The position numbers and the translations under genes were made by a program. The notes below the pieces were generated by a model. It was not told the DNA's origin. It saw only the letters and a list, made by a program, of their open reading frames with translations, and searched no databases. From contig JAHNUO010000003.1 of the NCBI GenBank assembly GCA_019787685.1, forward strand, positions 2,650,746-2,714,745: a stretch of DNA of 64,000 nt. Reading direction: 5' to 3'. Positions 11,200 to 21,669 of the stretch are shown in pieces. Within the stretch, counting starts at the first letter, position 1. Every line of letters starts with the position of its first letter. The DNA comes from Chiua virens (lineage: Eukaryota > Basidiomycota > Agaricomycetes > Boletales > Boletaceae).

Positions 11200-11560
11200 A
11201 AGAAGCCGAACAGGTTCACGATGGCGTCAGTCTGGGACCGCACAACCTTGGCACCGAGTTTCCCATGTTTCCCCTTGACATCTTCCCTCGCAACCAGGTT
11301 GACCATCTTTGGCTCACAATCATCGGGCTTACGCTGGACCATTATCCACCTCCCAAATGGGTGCGAGCATGCATGCTAGTCCGCACAGGATGTCTTTCCC
11401 GAATTTAGTGCCCATGCCTGATGTGAATTCGAAATTGAGCGGCGATTGGCAATGGCTGAAATCGAACGCGCGGTTCTTGTTCTTCCTTATTCGTGGCTTA
11501 CAGCAAGCGGGCTTGCTGACACATGGCTGATCGGATAGAGAACAAAATATTCTCGAAACG
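11200..11560 (+). other. Coding-like remnant, unassigned
   Basis: One frame reads DGVSLGPHNLGTEFPMFPLDIFPRN and PPPKWVRACMLVRTGC, interrupted by stops soon after. It has the amino-acid texture of a real protein and may be a decayed gene 3' of the 10796 ORF. I do not recognise the family. It ends about 60 bp before the 3' end of TRP1, which is on the opposite strand. Confidence 0.3.
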
Positions 11561-11615
11561 ACATACAGACGCCTCTTCACCTAGATCTATACCAAACGTT
11601 CGTGCGAAACACCTA

Positions 11616-14292
11616 TCACGCCTGCTTCTCCTCCTGTGGACTCTGGGGGTTGCTCGTCCTGACGGCCCGTATAAATGCCTTGACTTTTTCCGCGTCTTTC
11701 CCCGTCCCGTCCTTCAGCTCGACACCGCCGCTCACATCCACAGCCCACGGTCTTACGCGTGCGATCGCCTCGGCAACATTCGAGGGCGTCAGTCCGCCCG
11801 CGAGGATGAGCGGCATCCGTGCGTGACATGGGGTATCGTGATCAACGTCGGTATCGCGCGTACGTCCCACTTCGTCCTCCTTGTCTTCGTCTCCGTCCCC
11901 GTTTTCGCGCACTTGAGTCTCGCCGTCGCCCGCCTCGGCCTGCCCTTGTTCCTCGCGACGCACACGCCCACTCGGAGAAGTCATCCTCTTCTTGGTATCA
12001 TTGCCCCCGAGTTCGCCTGCATCGACGACCGACCGCGCACGTTCCCAATCAATCGTTTTCCCGGTCCCTCCACTGAGTCCATCCGACCGCACCGCATCCA
12101 ACAGCACGAACGCGTGCAAACCGGGACGCGTGACGTCTCGCAGACCGTCTGTCATGGCCACAACTCCATTGGCATCCCCCGTCCTGACGCCGGCGCCAAC
12201 GTGGAACGCACGAACGACAGGCACGCCAACGAACCGCGCCCATTCGGCTGGTTCCGTCCCGTGCAGTTGAACCATATCCAACCCCACACGCGCGACAGTC
12301 TCCTGGACGACATGGAGTGGCGCGTTCTGGAACACGCCGACGAGCAAGGGACGTCGGTGGGCAAGTGTACGTTCCAGTCTGCGCGCGTGCGTCGCGAACC
12401 AGGGTGCGTTTCCGACGTCTTGTACCCCCGTCGCTTCCGTTTCTTCCTCCGTCTTTGCCTCGACGGCGACATGCGGGCTTGCAGCAGGGGCGATTGCACG
12501 AACAGCGTCTGCGATCTCGCACGCCACGTCCAACGAAATGAACCGCTTGCTTGACGGGACAAACATGAGCCCGAGCAAATCTGCGCCGGCTTCTGTAGCC
12601 ACCAACGCCTCTCCTGCACTCCTGATCCCGCATATCTTCACCAATACTTGGCGAGCCTTGTCCTCTTCCTTCGGCAAAGGCCAATCTAACAGGTGGTGGA
12701 TGAGCGTCCGAGGATTCTCGGCACGCATGAGTGCTTCCCCGACGAGCACCGCTCCTACCCCCTCTTTTGCATACCGCCTCACGTCTTCGGGTCCATTGAT
12801 CCCACTGAGTGCACAGAGAACGACGTCGCCCCGGGCCATATCCGCCAGACGGCTCGTCGTGCCCATGTCCACGTTGAAGTCATGCAAATTACGGTTGTTC
12901 ACGCCAATCACCTTGGCGCCAAGCTCGAGCGCGACACGCATTTCGTCCGTCGTGTGTACTTCGACGAGCGGCTCCATCCCAAGCGACAAGGAATAGGCAT
13001 ACAGAACACGAAGGCGTGCGGGTGGAAGCATTGCCACGATGAGCAGCACGGTATCTGCGCCCCACAATCGGGCCTCGGCGATCTGGTATTCGTCGAGGAT
13101 GAAGTCCTTGCGTAGGATTGCAGGACGGTTCGGGAGGACGTCGATGGCTTGGCGAGCAAGCCGCATGTCGAGGAGGGTGCCTTTGAACCATGTGGGCTCG
13201 GTGAGTACAGAGATCACGGCAGCCCCGGCGAGGGCGTAGGTGAGCGCTTGGTGTGCCGCATTCGCATTTGGCGCGATATCGCCCTTGGACGGGCTCGCGC
13301 GCTTGATCTCTGCCATGAGGGCGGGAGTCTGGGCTTTGAGGCGTGGAACGAGAGGAACGAGAGATGGGGCAAGATGAAGGGCAAGGAAGGCGTCGATGTC
13401 TTGTGCCGAGCTACCAGGGATAGACTTGGCTTGCTGGACGTCCTTGAGCCGTTGTTCGTAAATATGTTCGAGAATGCTCGGCACTTTTGACTTGAGTTCT
13501 GCAGCATTTTCAACTCTTGGTGCGAGCGCGTCGTAGGGAAAAGGGGGGAGAGCACTGTCGAGAACGAGGGCTTCTGGGTTTTCTTGCCAGCTGCCGCCTC
13601 TGAAGTTAAGAAAGTTGCGCAGGAAAGCATCGCCGCCTTCGGAGAGGATGCTCTCGGGGTGGTATTGAACGGCTTCTATAGCAAGCTCGCGATGACGGAC
13701 ACCCATGATCACGCCACTTTCTTCAGTGACGCAAGTGACCATGAGTTCCTTTGGAAGGGTCTTGAGAGAGGCGCTGAGGGAGTGGTAACGCGTGGAAAGA
13801 ATACCCTGGGGGACGTCTTTGAAACAGCCTCGTCCATCGTGCCGGACGGGGCTTAGTTTTCCATGCTTGATCTCGCCTGCATAACTGTTGATGATGACTC
13901 GTAAGAATTAGTGTCTAGAGGATTCAGAGGGAAATGACGTGCCTGATCGTGCCGCCATAAACGTCGACGATGCATTCAAGACCCATGCAAACACCGAGAA
14001 CGGGAACCTTGCCAGCAAAGTATCGGACGGCATCGCGAGAGATGCCTGAATCCGTGGTGGGGTGTCCAGGGCCAGGCGAGATGATAAGGCACTTGATGTC
14101 GAGCTGAGGCAAGGAGGCAACGGGTATGGCGTCGTTACGGATGACGGTGACACGCGCACCAAGTAGGGATAGTTGCTGGTACAGATTCCACGTGAACGAG
14201 TCAAAATTATCGATGAGTAGACAATCGATCGGCTGGACCAGCGCGGGCGGTAGAGACATGGACGCCGTCGTAGTCCCGTTAGACGATGACAT
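11616..14292 (-). CDS. TRP1: Trifunctional tryptophan biosynthesis protein (GATase-IGPS-PRAI)
   Basis: Two exons, 14292-13943 and 13884-11616, sum to 873 codons (872 residues). The N-terminal class I glutaminase has [20 protein letters not shown], the nucleophile Cys102 in [16 protein letters not shown] across the splice, and the His-Glu pair in QYHPES. The centre is indole-3-glycerol-phosphate synthase ([34 protein letters not shown]). The C-terminal third is phosphoribosylanthranilate isomerase ([45 protein letters not shown]). Enzymes: glutamine hydrolysis feeding anthranilate synthase, then PRA isomerisation and indole-glycerol-phosphate formation, in the cytosol. The PRAI part carries an acidic low-complexity insertion of about 55 residues before LILAGGLTP. 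The single intron appears to use a GC donor (see findings). All recognisable motifs look intact. Confidence 0.97.
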
Positions 14293-14324
14293 TTGTTACG
14301 ATGCCGAATGCCAGTGTAATCTCA

Positions 14325-14332
14325 ATATATAT
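14325..14332 (-). promoter_or_regulatory. TATA-like box of TRP1
   Basis: ATATATTG on the minus strand lies 33-40 nt upstream of the TRP1 ATG at 14292. The spacing is short for a TATA box to start codon, implying a very short 5' leader. Assigned on position and composition only. Confidence 0.4.
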
Positions 14333-14339
14333 GGTACTG

Positions 14340-14998
14340 ATTATAAGTGCGTCAAGATCTCTTGTCCGGCTATTGACAAATAAGGACAAGCATTGTTCTC
14401 GACGAGCCACAACTCAATTGCCACTGCAATTTGTTTGCGATAACACTTTATGCCATCGAATTCCCTCCAACTTGCCTAATGTCCCGTGATAGTCACCGCT
14501 CTCGAGCAAATCAATCACCAAGACGGCGTTTCTCCGCGAAAGGCGCCCTGGTTGAACCACAACCACACACCTTCGTCCCGTCTCCGCCTTGGCAGGAGTT
14601 CTCTGGTTTCTAAACTTTTATCCGTACCCTAGTTGGAGATCACAATCTCGGCGGACTATCCCGAGAGTTAATTCAAAACAAATGTCATTCCAATGACAAT
14701 ATACTCATAATAAATAAATAACCACTATCACGAGTCAACCATAACCATGTCCTCCAGAGACAATATAAATAGCCTTGAGCGATTTCCTTAGTCGAAAGTA
14801 CCAAACCATAAACCTGAGTGATAGTGCAAAATGGACAGCTCTGCACGGAAGCATTGACCTGCGTACGTCCCAGTGATTGTCCCGGATTAATTCTAGTTTT
14901 GGAATCCATAAGCTTGCATATTGCGAAATGAGCTGTATGATTACTTACAGCGCTAGTGTCTACCTCCGTAGCAGTATCCGTGAGTTGCTTCTCCTAGA
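14340..14998. other. Intergenic upstream of TRP1
   Basis: No convincing gene. The stretch is fairly AT-rich around 14680-14760 (TAATAAATAAATAACC). It probably contains the TRP1 promoter, which runs right-to-left. No operator motif could be assigned with confidence. Confidence 0.5.
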
Positions 14999-15425
14999 AG
15001 GACATAAGTACATGATCCCACCATCATCGTCAACAATCGACACCGACCTCTTCAGGACGTTTATGATAGTGATGATGGTCATTATGGTCATTATGATGAT
15101 GATGGTGATGATGGTGATGACGGCGACGACCATGGTGACGATTGCGAAGGAGCCACTCGGGTGTTTCTGTGTCATCACCGGCCACGTCGTCATCAGTGAC
15201 GTCCGCGGCAGTATTCCCGGGTTGGTTCGGCTACAAGGACATGAGTGATCTTACTATCGTCGTGAACGAGCGACACCGACCTCTCCAGAACGTTTATGAT
15301 GACGGTGATGATGGTGATGATGGCGACGACGACGACCATGGTGATGACGACGATGACGATGACGATGACGGCCACGGCGTAACGGTGCTTCTGTGTCACC
15401 ACCGGCCACGTCGTCATCGACAACC
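14999..15425. repeat. Tandem duplication (two ~200-bp units) over the tail of the His-rich gene
   Basis: AAGGACAT at 14999 and at 15235 begin two similar units, 236 bp apart. Both contain CGACACCGACCTCT, GACGTTTATGAT, a (GATGGT)n-type tract, GACGACCATGGTGA, TTTCTGTGTCA and CCGGCCACGTCGTCATC. The right unit is the C-terminal coding end of the 15254-15724 gene; the left unit still reads an His-rich tail on the minus strand (RRRHHHHHHHHHNDHND) but lies beyond the stop codon. Confidence 0.8.
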
Positions 15426-15724
15426 TTGGTATCGGCCTTGTTGTCATCGGCCGCACCAATGTCGTCTGCTCTACGGGCCAGGACGCCATCTACCTCGCTG
15501 TCATCGATCCCAATGTCATCAAACGCGTTGTCATCGGCTTCGTCGTCGTCGACAAACCCGGCAGCATGGGGATCTGGGACCGAGGCCAGGCTGCCGCCTG
15601 ACCCGCTGCCATCAACCTCGCTGCCATTAACAACGCCCTTAGTCGACCCAGAAGTCTGGGGGGGCGGGATCGACAATGCATTGGAAAAGAAGAGTGAAAG
15701 TACGACTAGAGGAATGAGTAACAT
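15254..15724 (-). CDS. Secreted Asp-rich protein with His/Arg-rich tail
   Basis: The ATG at 15724 opens MLLIPLVVLSLFFSNALS, a clear signal peptide with cleavage probably after NALS. The 156-residue product then has a Gly/Ser segment, a long Asp/Glu/Ala-rich acidic region with LARRADD (a possible Kex2-type dibasic site), and a tail of alternating Arg and His (RGRHRHRHRRHHHGRRRR followed by a His6 run and HKRSG). The predicted mature protein therefore joins an acidic half to a strongly basic, metal-binding-like half. I recognise no domain. A metal-binding, antimicrobial or wall-associated role is possible but unproven. No intron is needed. The coding end overlaps a tandem duplication. Confidence 0.65.
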   Translation of the reverse strand: MLLIPLVVLSLFFSNALSIPPPQTSGSTKGVVNGSEVDGSGSGGSLASVPDPHAAGFVDDDEADDNAFDDIGIDDSEVDGVLARRADDIGAADDNKADTKVVDDDVAGGDTEAPLRRGRHRHRHRRHHHGRRRRHHHHHHRHHKRSGEVGVARSRR

Positions 15725-15776
15725 CTTGAATGTCACGAGGATGTTTGAGTGAGGGCTCCTATTCTGCTCGTACTTC

Positions 15777-15783
15777 CTTTATA
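15777..15783 (-). promoter_or_regulatory. TATA box of the His-rich secreted protein gene
   Basis: TATAAAG on the minus strand lies about 53-59 nt upstream of the ATG at 15724, in the sequence CCGAGTATAAAGGAAG. Position and sequence fit a fungal TATA element. Confidence 0.5.
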
Positions 15784-15789
15784 CTCGGG

Positions 15790-17175
15790 AGCACCGAGGA
15801 ACGACAAGGAATGACCTTAGGTCCTGTTGCGAAGAGCTTCGCCTCCGCTCTCTTATTCTTGTCTCGTATCGTTCGAGCTCAACACCATTCATTCCCTCAA
15901 TCCCATCACAGGACCGGTAAGGTACCAGGAATGGTGGATCGTAGGTAGGCATGGTGGGTGGAGTGGATCACTCCTGGTTGTAAGGACGGACACGAACGGG
16001 TTAGATTGCTATGCGATATTGAGCAGCATGAGATGCGCCTACCAACGATACGAAAGGTAGGAAAAATCACTCAGGCCGATGCCCATGAGCAGCAACGAGG
16101 AGACGCGTGGTAACAGTCGAGATGAAGCGAGAGTCCCAACTGTCCTAACGACATGATTAGAATTAAAAATCGGAGAGTTTGAAAGAGTTACGTGTAACAC
16201 GAACAGGATGGTTGCAGAGTCGATCGCGCTACTCGATGATTTCTAACATCAATGGTTGGAATTATTGCTGGAAATGGCCCTGTAACTCTATCCAGACCAC
16301 TCCAGCTACATAGCTGTTTCCCCTCGGAGAAAATGACAGCAGTACACGATAATTCGAGACCCCATGTACAGCATCGCTGCGCTGACCGGTAGTACTCCCG
16401 CTGACAAAGAAAAGAATATTAGTTGAGAGGTCGGGATTGTGGTTCTCTGAAAATATTGAGATCATCCGATCGACCAAGACATTACGTAGAGATCAAATGA
16501 TTGTCCAACTCCACAAACTCCGAGGTAATAAACGAGTTACATTGGCGGACCTCGGGCCGACCAAAACAGTAACCTGGATCCAGGGCCAAAATTTTGGTGC
16601 TTGGATGGTATTTTTAGAAGTTCATTTCATTAGCTATTTCCGCCAGATGATCATATGAGTGACTCGGTAGGTCCCATCAATTACAGTCCTAGATACTTGG
16701 ATGAAGAGGCGGAAATACTTACGTTCGAGAAGAAGCCTGATCTCAAACGGGATCGCTACCGGGGTGGCACGACATGGGAGGTGAACTGGGAGACCCGTAG
16801 ATGGAAGTAAACAGGGGTGGGGAAATCGCATAGCGCTTTCCGCCGAACGGTACAGTGAGCTGTGAGGGCAAGATCTGGACGCGTCTCGGCATTGTTGTAC
16901 TCGAGATCCAAGCGAGAAATGGCAGTGAGACGCACAAAAAAACAGAATTTAATGCCTGGGTGTGATGAGTGGCGCGACCCCGAGTCGGAGAGGAGTGGTG
17001 ATGCTCACGGAATGAGCGTGACAATGCATATTGGGCGGGCGGGCCTCAAAAATTGTCGTCAATTCTATCATAGGCTGTGCTCAGCGCTCATAGCGCTCAT
17101 CCCTCACACGCTGCAACTTGGAGTCATTATGGCACTCCGATGGGACTCCTTTTCAGCCTCGAACCTCGAACTTGC
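15790..17175. other. No confident gene
   Basis: Minus-strand segments near 16830-16900 (MPRRVQILPSQLTVPFGG) and 16262-16420 look mildly coding, and several GT/AG pairs exist, but I could not join them into a consistent reading frame. They may be further exons of the 17176-17367 frame or remnants of a decayed gene. Confidence 0.35.
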
Positions 17176-17367
17176 CTAAATGTGAGCAGTGACGTCAACG
17201 GTTCCATCAAAATTTTCACGCTCTGGAGGACGAACGATAAGTTCCTCTGCTATTGTTAGCTTATTAAGGTACCAGACGTCCCATTGGCAGTTATTCGTCT
17301 GTCGGAGAACATCGGCAGCCTGAGCGTCATAAGGAACGGTAACAGAATTGATCTCGAGTACAGCCAT
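17176..17367 (-). CDS. Possible exon of an unassigned gene
   Basis: A 63-residue frame reads MAVLEINSVTVPYDAQAADVL, then WDVWYLNKLTIAEELIVRPP and DFD-like NFDGTVDVTAHI before a stop. The composition is clearly protein-like and it may be the 3' exon of a gene whose 5' part lies near 17.4-17.7 kb. No family recognised. Confidence 0.3.
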   Translation of the reverse strand: MAVLEINSVTVPYDAQAADVLRQTNNCQWDVWYLNKLTIAEELIVRPPERENFDGTVDVTAHI

Positions 17368-17399
17368 ACACTCCTGTTTTCATACAGTGGCAAGGCGAT

Positions 17400-18070
17400 G
17401 TTTCTGAATCTGCTCCGTGGATTCGGTGGATCTAAAATCAAGCCATACCGAGGTGCTGCATCGTCTTGCATGAATTATGGATACATGAATTTACAAAAAA
17501 CGGTATTCATGCTTTCCTATTCTTCCAGAGTTCCCTTGATGTATTGCTCCAAACAACAACTCTACCGTCTAGGGGAACATGTTCATCCGGTCGCTATTCG
17601 TAAAGGTACACCGTCCATGTTGAAGGCACATTCTATGGACAGAACCACAATCATTGGCGATTGCGGACATCCGAGGTAACACAAGAACTTGAAAAAGAGT
17701 ACCGGCGTTGTCATCATGGCAATGCTAAAGGTTTCGCGACCAACCAAATGGGGGTATCGTGATATAGTGATAGTGGTTCATCGTGCGATGTACCACTAAC
17801 TATTAGTATTCTCGCTTTCAATAAGATCTTGATTGAAATGACGGCTCGGTCGACACGACCCAAACGACTGACACGGACGTTCGACCCTCGTCATTGTGAC
17901 TGCTCCGGTTAGCAAACGACTCCGTGAACAGCAACATAGCCAAGGAAATGTCTATCCTAAAGTACAAATTTACAACTTGCGCAAGCAAAGTCCAAGCCGG
18001 TGTAAACTAATGCTGGCATGTGGTAAACGTCACTGGCACGCGGACTCGGACTGATCCAGAGCTAACATCT
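17400..18070. other. Intergenic
   Basis: No structure recognised between the unassigned exon and the 3' end of the DUF6533 gene. Open frames are short and inconsistent. Confidence 0.4.
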
Positions 18071-18075
18071 ACCTT

Positions 18076-19868
18076 TTAAGGATAACCCCCCGGCGCGCCA
18101 ACCCTCCTTCGTACAAACTCGATATCTCCGGCCCCCTCGTTCTGCCCACAATCCACGTCCATGCTGTCAACAAGCGTTCTCTGTGTCTCGTAAGAAACAG
18201 CGGGCGCTCTGCCAGCGCCAGCGCGGGCGCGTAAGGTGGACAAGCCAAACCCACTGTCCATCTCATCACTACTACGTCTGCCGTGGACGCTATGCGCCGC
18301 CGCATCCGCATACATCTCCCGTATACTTATGATGAATCGAGGGGTCAATGTGTAGACGGGCACATTTCCGACGATGCCCGCTATTATCACCTGCCAGCCA
18401 GAGGTAGGAATCCTCTCCATTTCCCAAAGCAGGTTAATGAGGGTCATCAGAAAGATGCTGCAAGTAACACGGATGTCACACTTGACACGAATATCACAGT
18501 TAAAGACGTACGTGAAGAAGTAGATGACGCCCTGCCGCACGAGGAAATTAACGTATCGGGTGAGTTGCCACTGTTTTGTCGCATGGTACATCTGACACGA
18601 TTGCGTGACGAACCGGAAGAGGGCAGAGAGACACAACACCACAGCAAACGTCATTTGCAAAATGGTAGATATTGTCTCGAATGTGGTAAATTTAGATTGC
18701 CGCTCAACCGAACAGACCGAATATTGCAGTACTTGAACCGCGAGATCTGACTATTGGTCAGTATGGCGTATGTGTGGCCGCACTGTCTACGCACACTGTT
18801 CATACGTCGGATCGCTGTAGACGGCAGCATCTATCGTCATGGAGATGATCTCGATGGCGAATACGGTAAGAAGGGTGACAAAAACCATCCTTGACCGATT
18901 ATACATCGCCCATACGCGCAGGATCATTATGACTGAAATCGACATAATGAGTTTCGTTTCCTGATCTGAGGCGCATACCCACTTACAATCAGCTGCGCCG
19001 AGAAAAAGAAGGAACGTCCAAGATTCGATATCACCCAAAATCTTGCCTTAAGATGCTGGTGAATTGAAGTAACGGGACAAGTTTCGAGGGTACTTACAAC
19101 TGTTTAAAAATAGATAAGTATCAAAAGTGTCTCTAAGCGTGGCGAAGAGGGCGGGCAGAATACTTACGTCTACGAGGATACAATAATCCATGTCAATACG
19201 TTCATTGTTTGTTTATATCATAGGAAAGAAACATACCTCTGCAACAGGTACAAAAATACTCCCGACTTTAAATGCCAGTCAACATTATCAAAACCTATAT
19301 TATGCTCATGCAGCGCATCAGACTTACAAAGCGCAGCATATCTGATGGGTATGCAAGGTCAGCATTCAGTATTACATACAGCCAGAAGCTCACATAGAGT
19401 TATATAGGCCACAATAGCGGACCTATGAAAGTGTCGCTTATGAATACCCTAGCGAATCGAAGTTTCGTTACATACGAAAATGTACAAAGTTGAAACCCAG
19501 GTCCATTTCTTGCTCTGCCGTCTCGTGAGTAATTTATCAACTCCAGAGATTGCATGTGCACTGACCCAAATATATTCTATCTTCATTGATATCGATCAAG
19601 AAAAGTTGGTCTATGCATAACAAGAAACGTGCAAGCTGTACCTCTCTCGGCAATACAAGGACTGGCATCGTGGGGTAAGTTTGCGCCTCGTGTTGGAACG
19701 GGAGCGATGGCTTACTATAATCATATCCAACAGCAACGACCAACGCGACTGCGAGAATCCTGTGAGACTCGGATTGAATCAAGTGTGTGCGAGCATACTA
19801 GACAGATAGCTATTCTGCTGAAGGTCTGAGACGGCAGACACTAGAGCGGACTCAGCGGCGGAGGCCAT
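18076..19868 (-). CDS. DUF6533-type multi-pass membrane protein, copy A
   Basis: ATG at 19868 opens MASAAESALVSAVSDLQQN. Small exons follow: a VALVVAVGYDY helix near 19720, KIEYIWV near 19585, KKWTWVSTL near 19500, then MILRVWAMYNRSRMV with the helix LLTVFAIEIISMTID (about 18960-18790) and the long last exon 18660-18076 with MQMTFAVVLCLSALFRF, MYHATKQWQLTRY, SIFLMTLINLLW and VYTLTPRFIISIREMYA. The order (YDY, EYIW, PW.WV, ILRVWAMYNRS, C-terminal TLTPRFIISIREMY) is the DUF6533 family of basidiomycete seven-helix-like membrane proteins of unknown function. The cytosolic tail contains DSGFGLSTL and GQNEGAGDIEFV, shared with the copies at 35.4 and 60.1 kb. No break was found, but exact exon ends were not all fixed. 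Confidence 0.75.
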
Positions 19869-21045
19869 GGTCTTGATGAACTCGAAACGAGAGAATCAGA
19901 TGGACAAAAGACGGAAAGAAGGTATGGGCAAATCCCATTTCCGCCGTTCTGGCTGATAAGTTTATAAACTGCCACTGAACTCATGGTGTGGTGGCGATGA
20001 TAGAACATCATGGGATTGATGCGGCGGAACTTCGTAAACTCTCACAGAACGGAATCTTAGGCAGGCGCACAGGCCGCATCAGCATTGTATGTAATCACCA
20101 ACATGACGACGCCACAGGATATTATACATAATGAACCTCGCTCTTCCAGCGCGACCGTCGCTTATCCCCGCTGGCTATCACAATTTCCTATAGTGACTCG
20201 GATGCGGTTTCATGAGTGTGTTAGTCCACTCTGGTGAGTTTCCTCAGATCTAATGCACTTATGATACAGTTGGTGTCTGCCGCTCAGGCCACCATTGGAG
20301 GTTTACATGTATTCGGTACCCTTGAAGCTTTAAAGGGTTATAACTTTGCTTCCTTTGACTCGAAGTTGCCGCGAGCCACGATTACAAACTCCGTTGCCGG
20401 CACTTGGGCTTCTCCGCACAGGTTTTACATATGTACTTCAAGTTGCATGATGAGATGATAAGAGCCGTGATTTAATTTACCTCTTTCCTATGAGCACTGT
20501 AGATTGTTGCCAGCCCATCAGGAATTTTCGCCGAAACAACCATTGGTAGTGATCAGTAAGGCTCAAATTCATATATACCCCGTGCGGTAGGAGATCAGTC
20601 GGTAGGTCTGAAATGAGCTTGAGGCTCACCGTTTCATACTGCCTGATGTCCTGATATCGTGACAATGATCGGGGTCGCCATATGCATCCTGATCATTGGT
20701 CATGGAGAAGCATAGAACAATGGAATCGGTGGTACTTACCCATTCCAGATCATCGCAGTGCCGTGCCCAAAGAAAAGTCTACAGAGATGGATGTAAAGTG
20801 GGAGTCGGACTGGGAGGACACGACGAAGAATTTGGCGAACATGCGCAACGCTCTGGTCAAGCGTCGCATTCAGACAACGGGCTGCCGCTCGGAGTGTCTT
20901 GCTGCCCGGTAGCCAATGTCATGGCGATAAAAAGAAGGCTCAGATAGCTCAACAAGATACCATTAGAACAGAATGTCTTAAAGACCACGAAAACTATTCT
21001 TGGAATGCAGTCCACCTCTGTGGCAGGACCGCTTGTGTCTGCGGA
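19869..21045. other. Intergenic, no confident gene
   Basis: Longer frames (for example 20234-20458 and 20682-20947, plus strand) lack recognisable motifs and start context, and I could not build introns that extend them. It probably contains the promoter of DUF6533 copy A at its left end. Confidence 0.4.
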
Positions 21046-21669
21046 TTATGTGCAGACGTCGCGATACGGGGAATAGCCTCGAGCCCTCGACGATCCTCAA
21101 GAAATGGAGAATGTGGCACTCGGGTAAGATACGTTAACCCTATCAGGGTTTCGGACTTGGGAAACCAAGTCAGGTAGGGTAACGGCACACGTGTGGGACA
21201 AGTAGACTCACGATAAATTTGATATGCACCGGGACGGGCATCTTTGGGGATTGTGATCAGAGTTCGGTTCTCTGCAAGTGAGACATTGGTAGCCAACGTG
21301 TCCCCTAGGAGTTTGCCGAATCAGGCAATGCTCGGTGAACTGGGTGAGACATACCAAGTTCAACTCCGTTGGATAGGTACCAGGCGAGATATACATTGCA
21401 CACCGGCAGCGTGAGCTCGGTTGATTCGACGTTTCCTTTGACATGGGAAGACACTTTCCTGCGAAGAAGACAAAGTGAGGCAGGGGGTCACGCAAGAAAG
21501 TCTCGACAGACCAGACAACATGATGCATCTCCCCTTTTCTCCACTTCGTCGTATTTTTAGGGTATACAACGTCAATGATGATCTCGCCCGAGTTCTTTTC
21601 GGGAAGACCGTAAGAAAGTGGCACGGTGGCCATGAGTGCAAGCAAAGAGACGAAATGTTTGGAGATCAT
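21046..21669 (-). CDS. Small secreted KRE9/KNH-like protein
   Basis: Four exons (21669-21512, 21458-21355, 21304-21212, 21095-21046) sum to exactly 135 codons, 134 residues. The protein starts MISKHFVSLLALMATVPLSYG, a signal peptide. IIDVVYPKNTTKWRKGE..HVVW follows, the start of the fungal KRE9/KNH-like Ser-Thr-rich surface-protein fold. Later exons read VESTELTLPVCNVYLAWY and LATNVSLAENRTLITIP, ending PGAYQIYR. The family is linked to cell-wall beta-glucan and GPI-anchored surface proteins. This copy lacks a Ser/Thr-rich tail and a GPI signal, so it would be freely secreted. The last 17-codon exon is less certain than the rest. Confidence 0.65.

Noticed and set aside
10796..11560. A single large gene covering 10.4-11.6 kb
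   Set aside because: The coding-like pieces at 10.4, 10.8 and 11.2 kb could not be joined in frame with plausible introns; reported only as weak separate pieces.
11523..12554. 343-residue plus-strand frame opposite TRP1
   Set aside because: It is the antisense shadow of a GC-rich conserved gene; no motif of its own.
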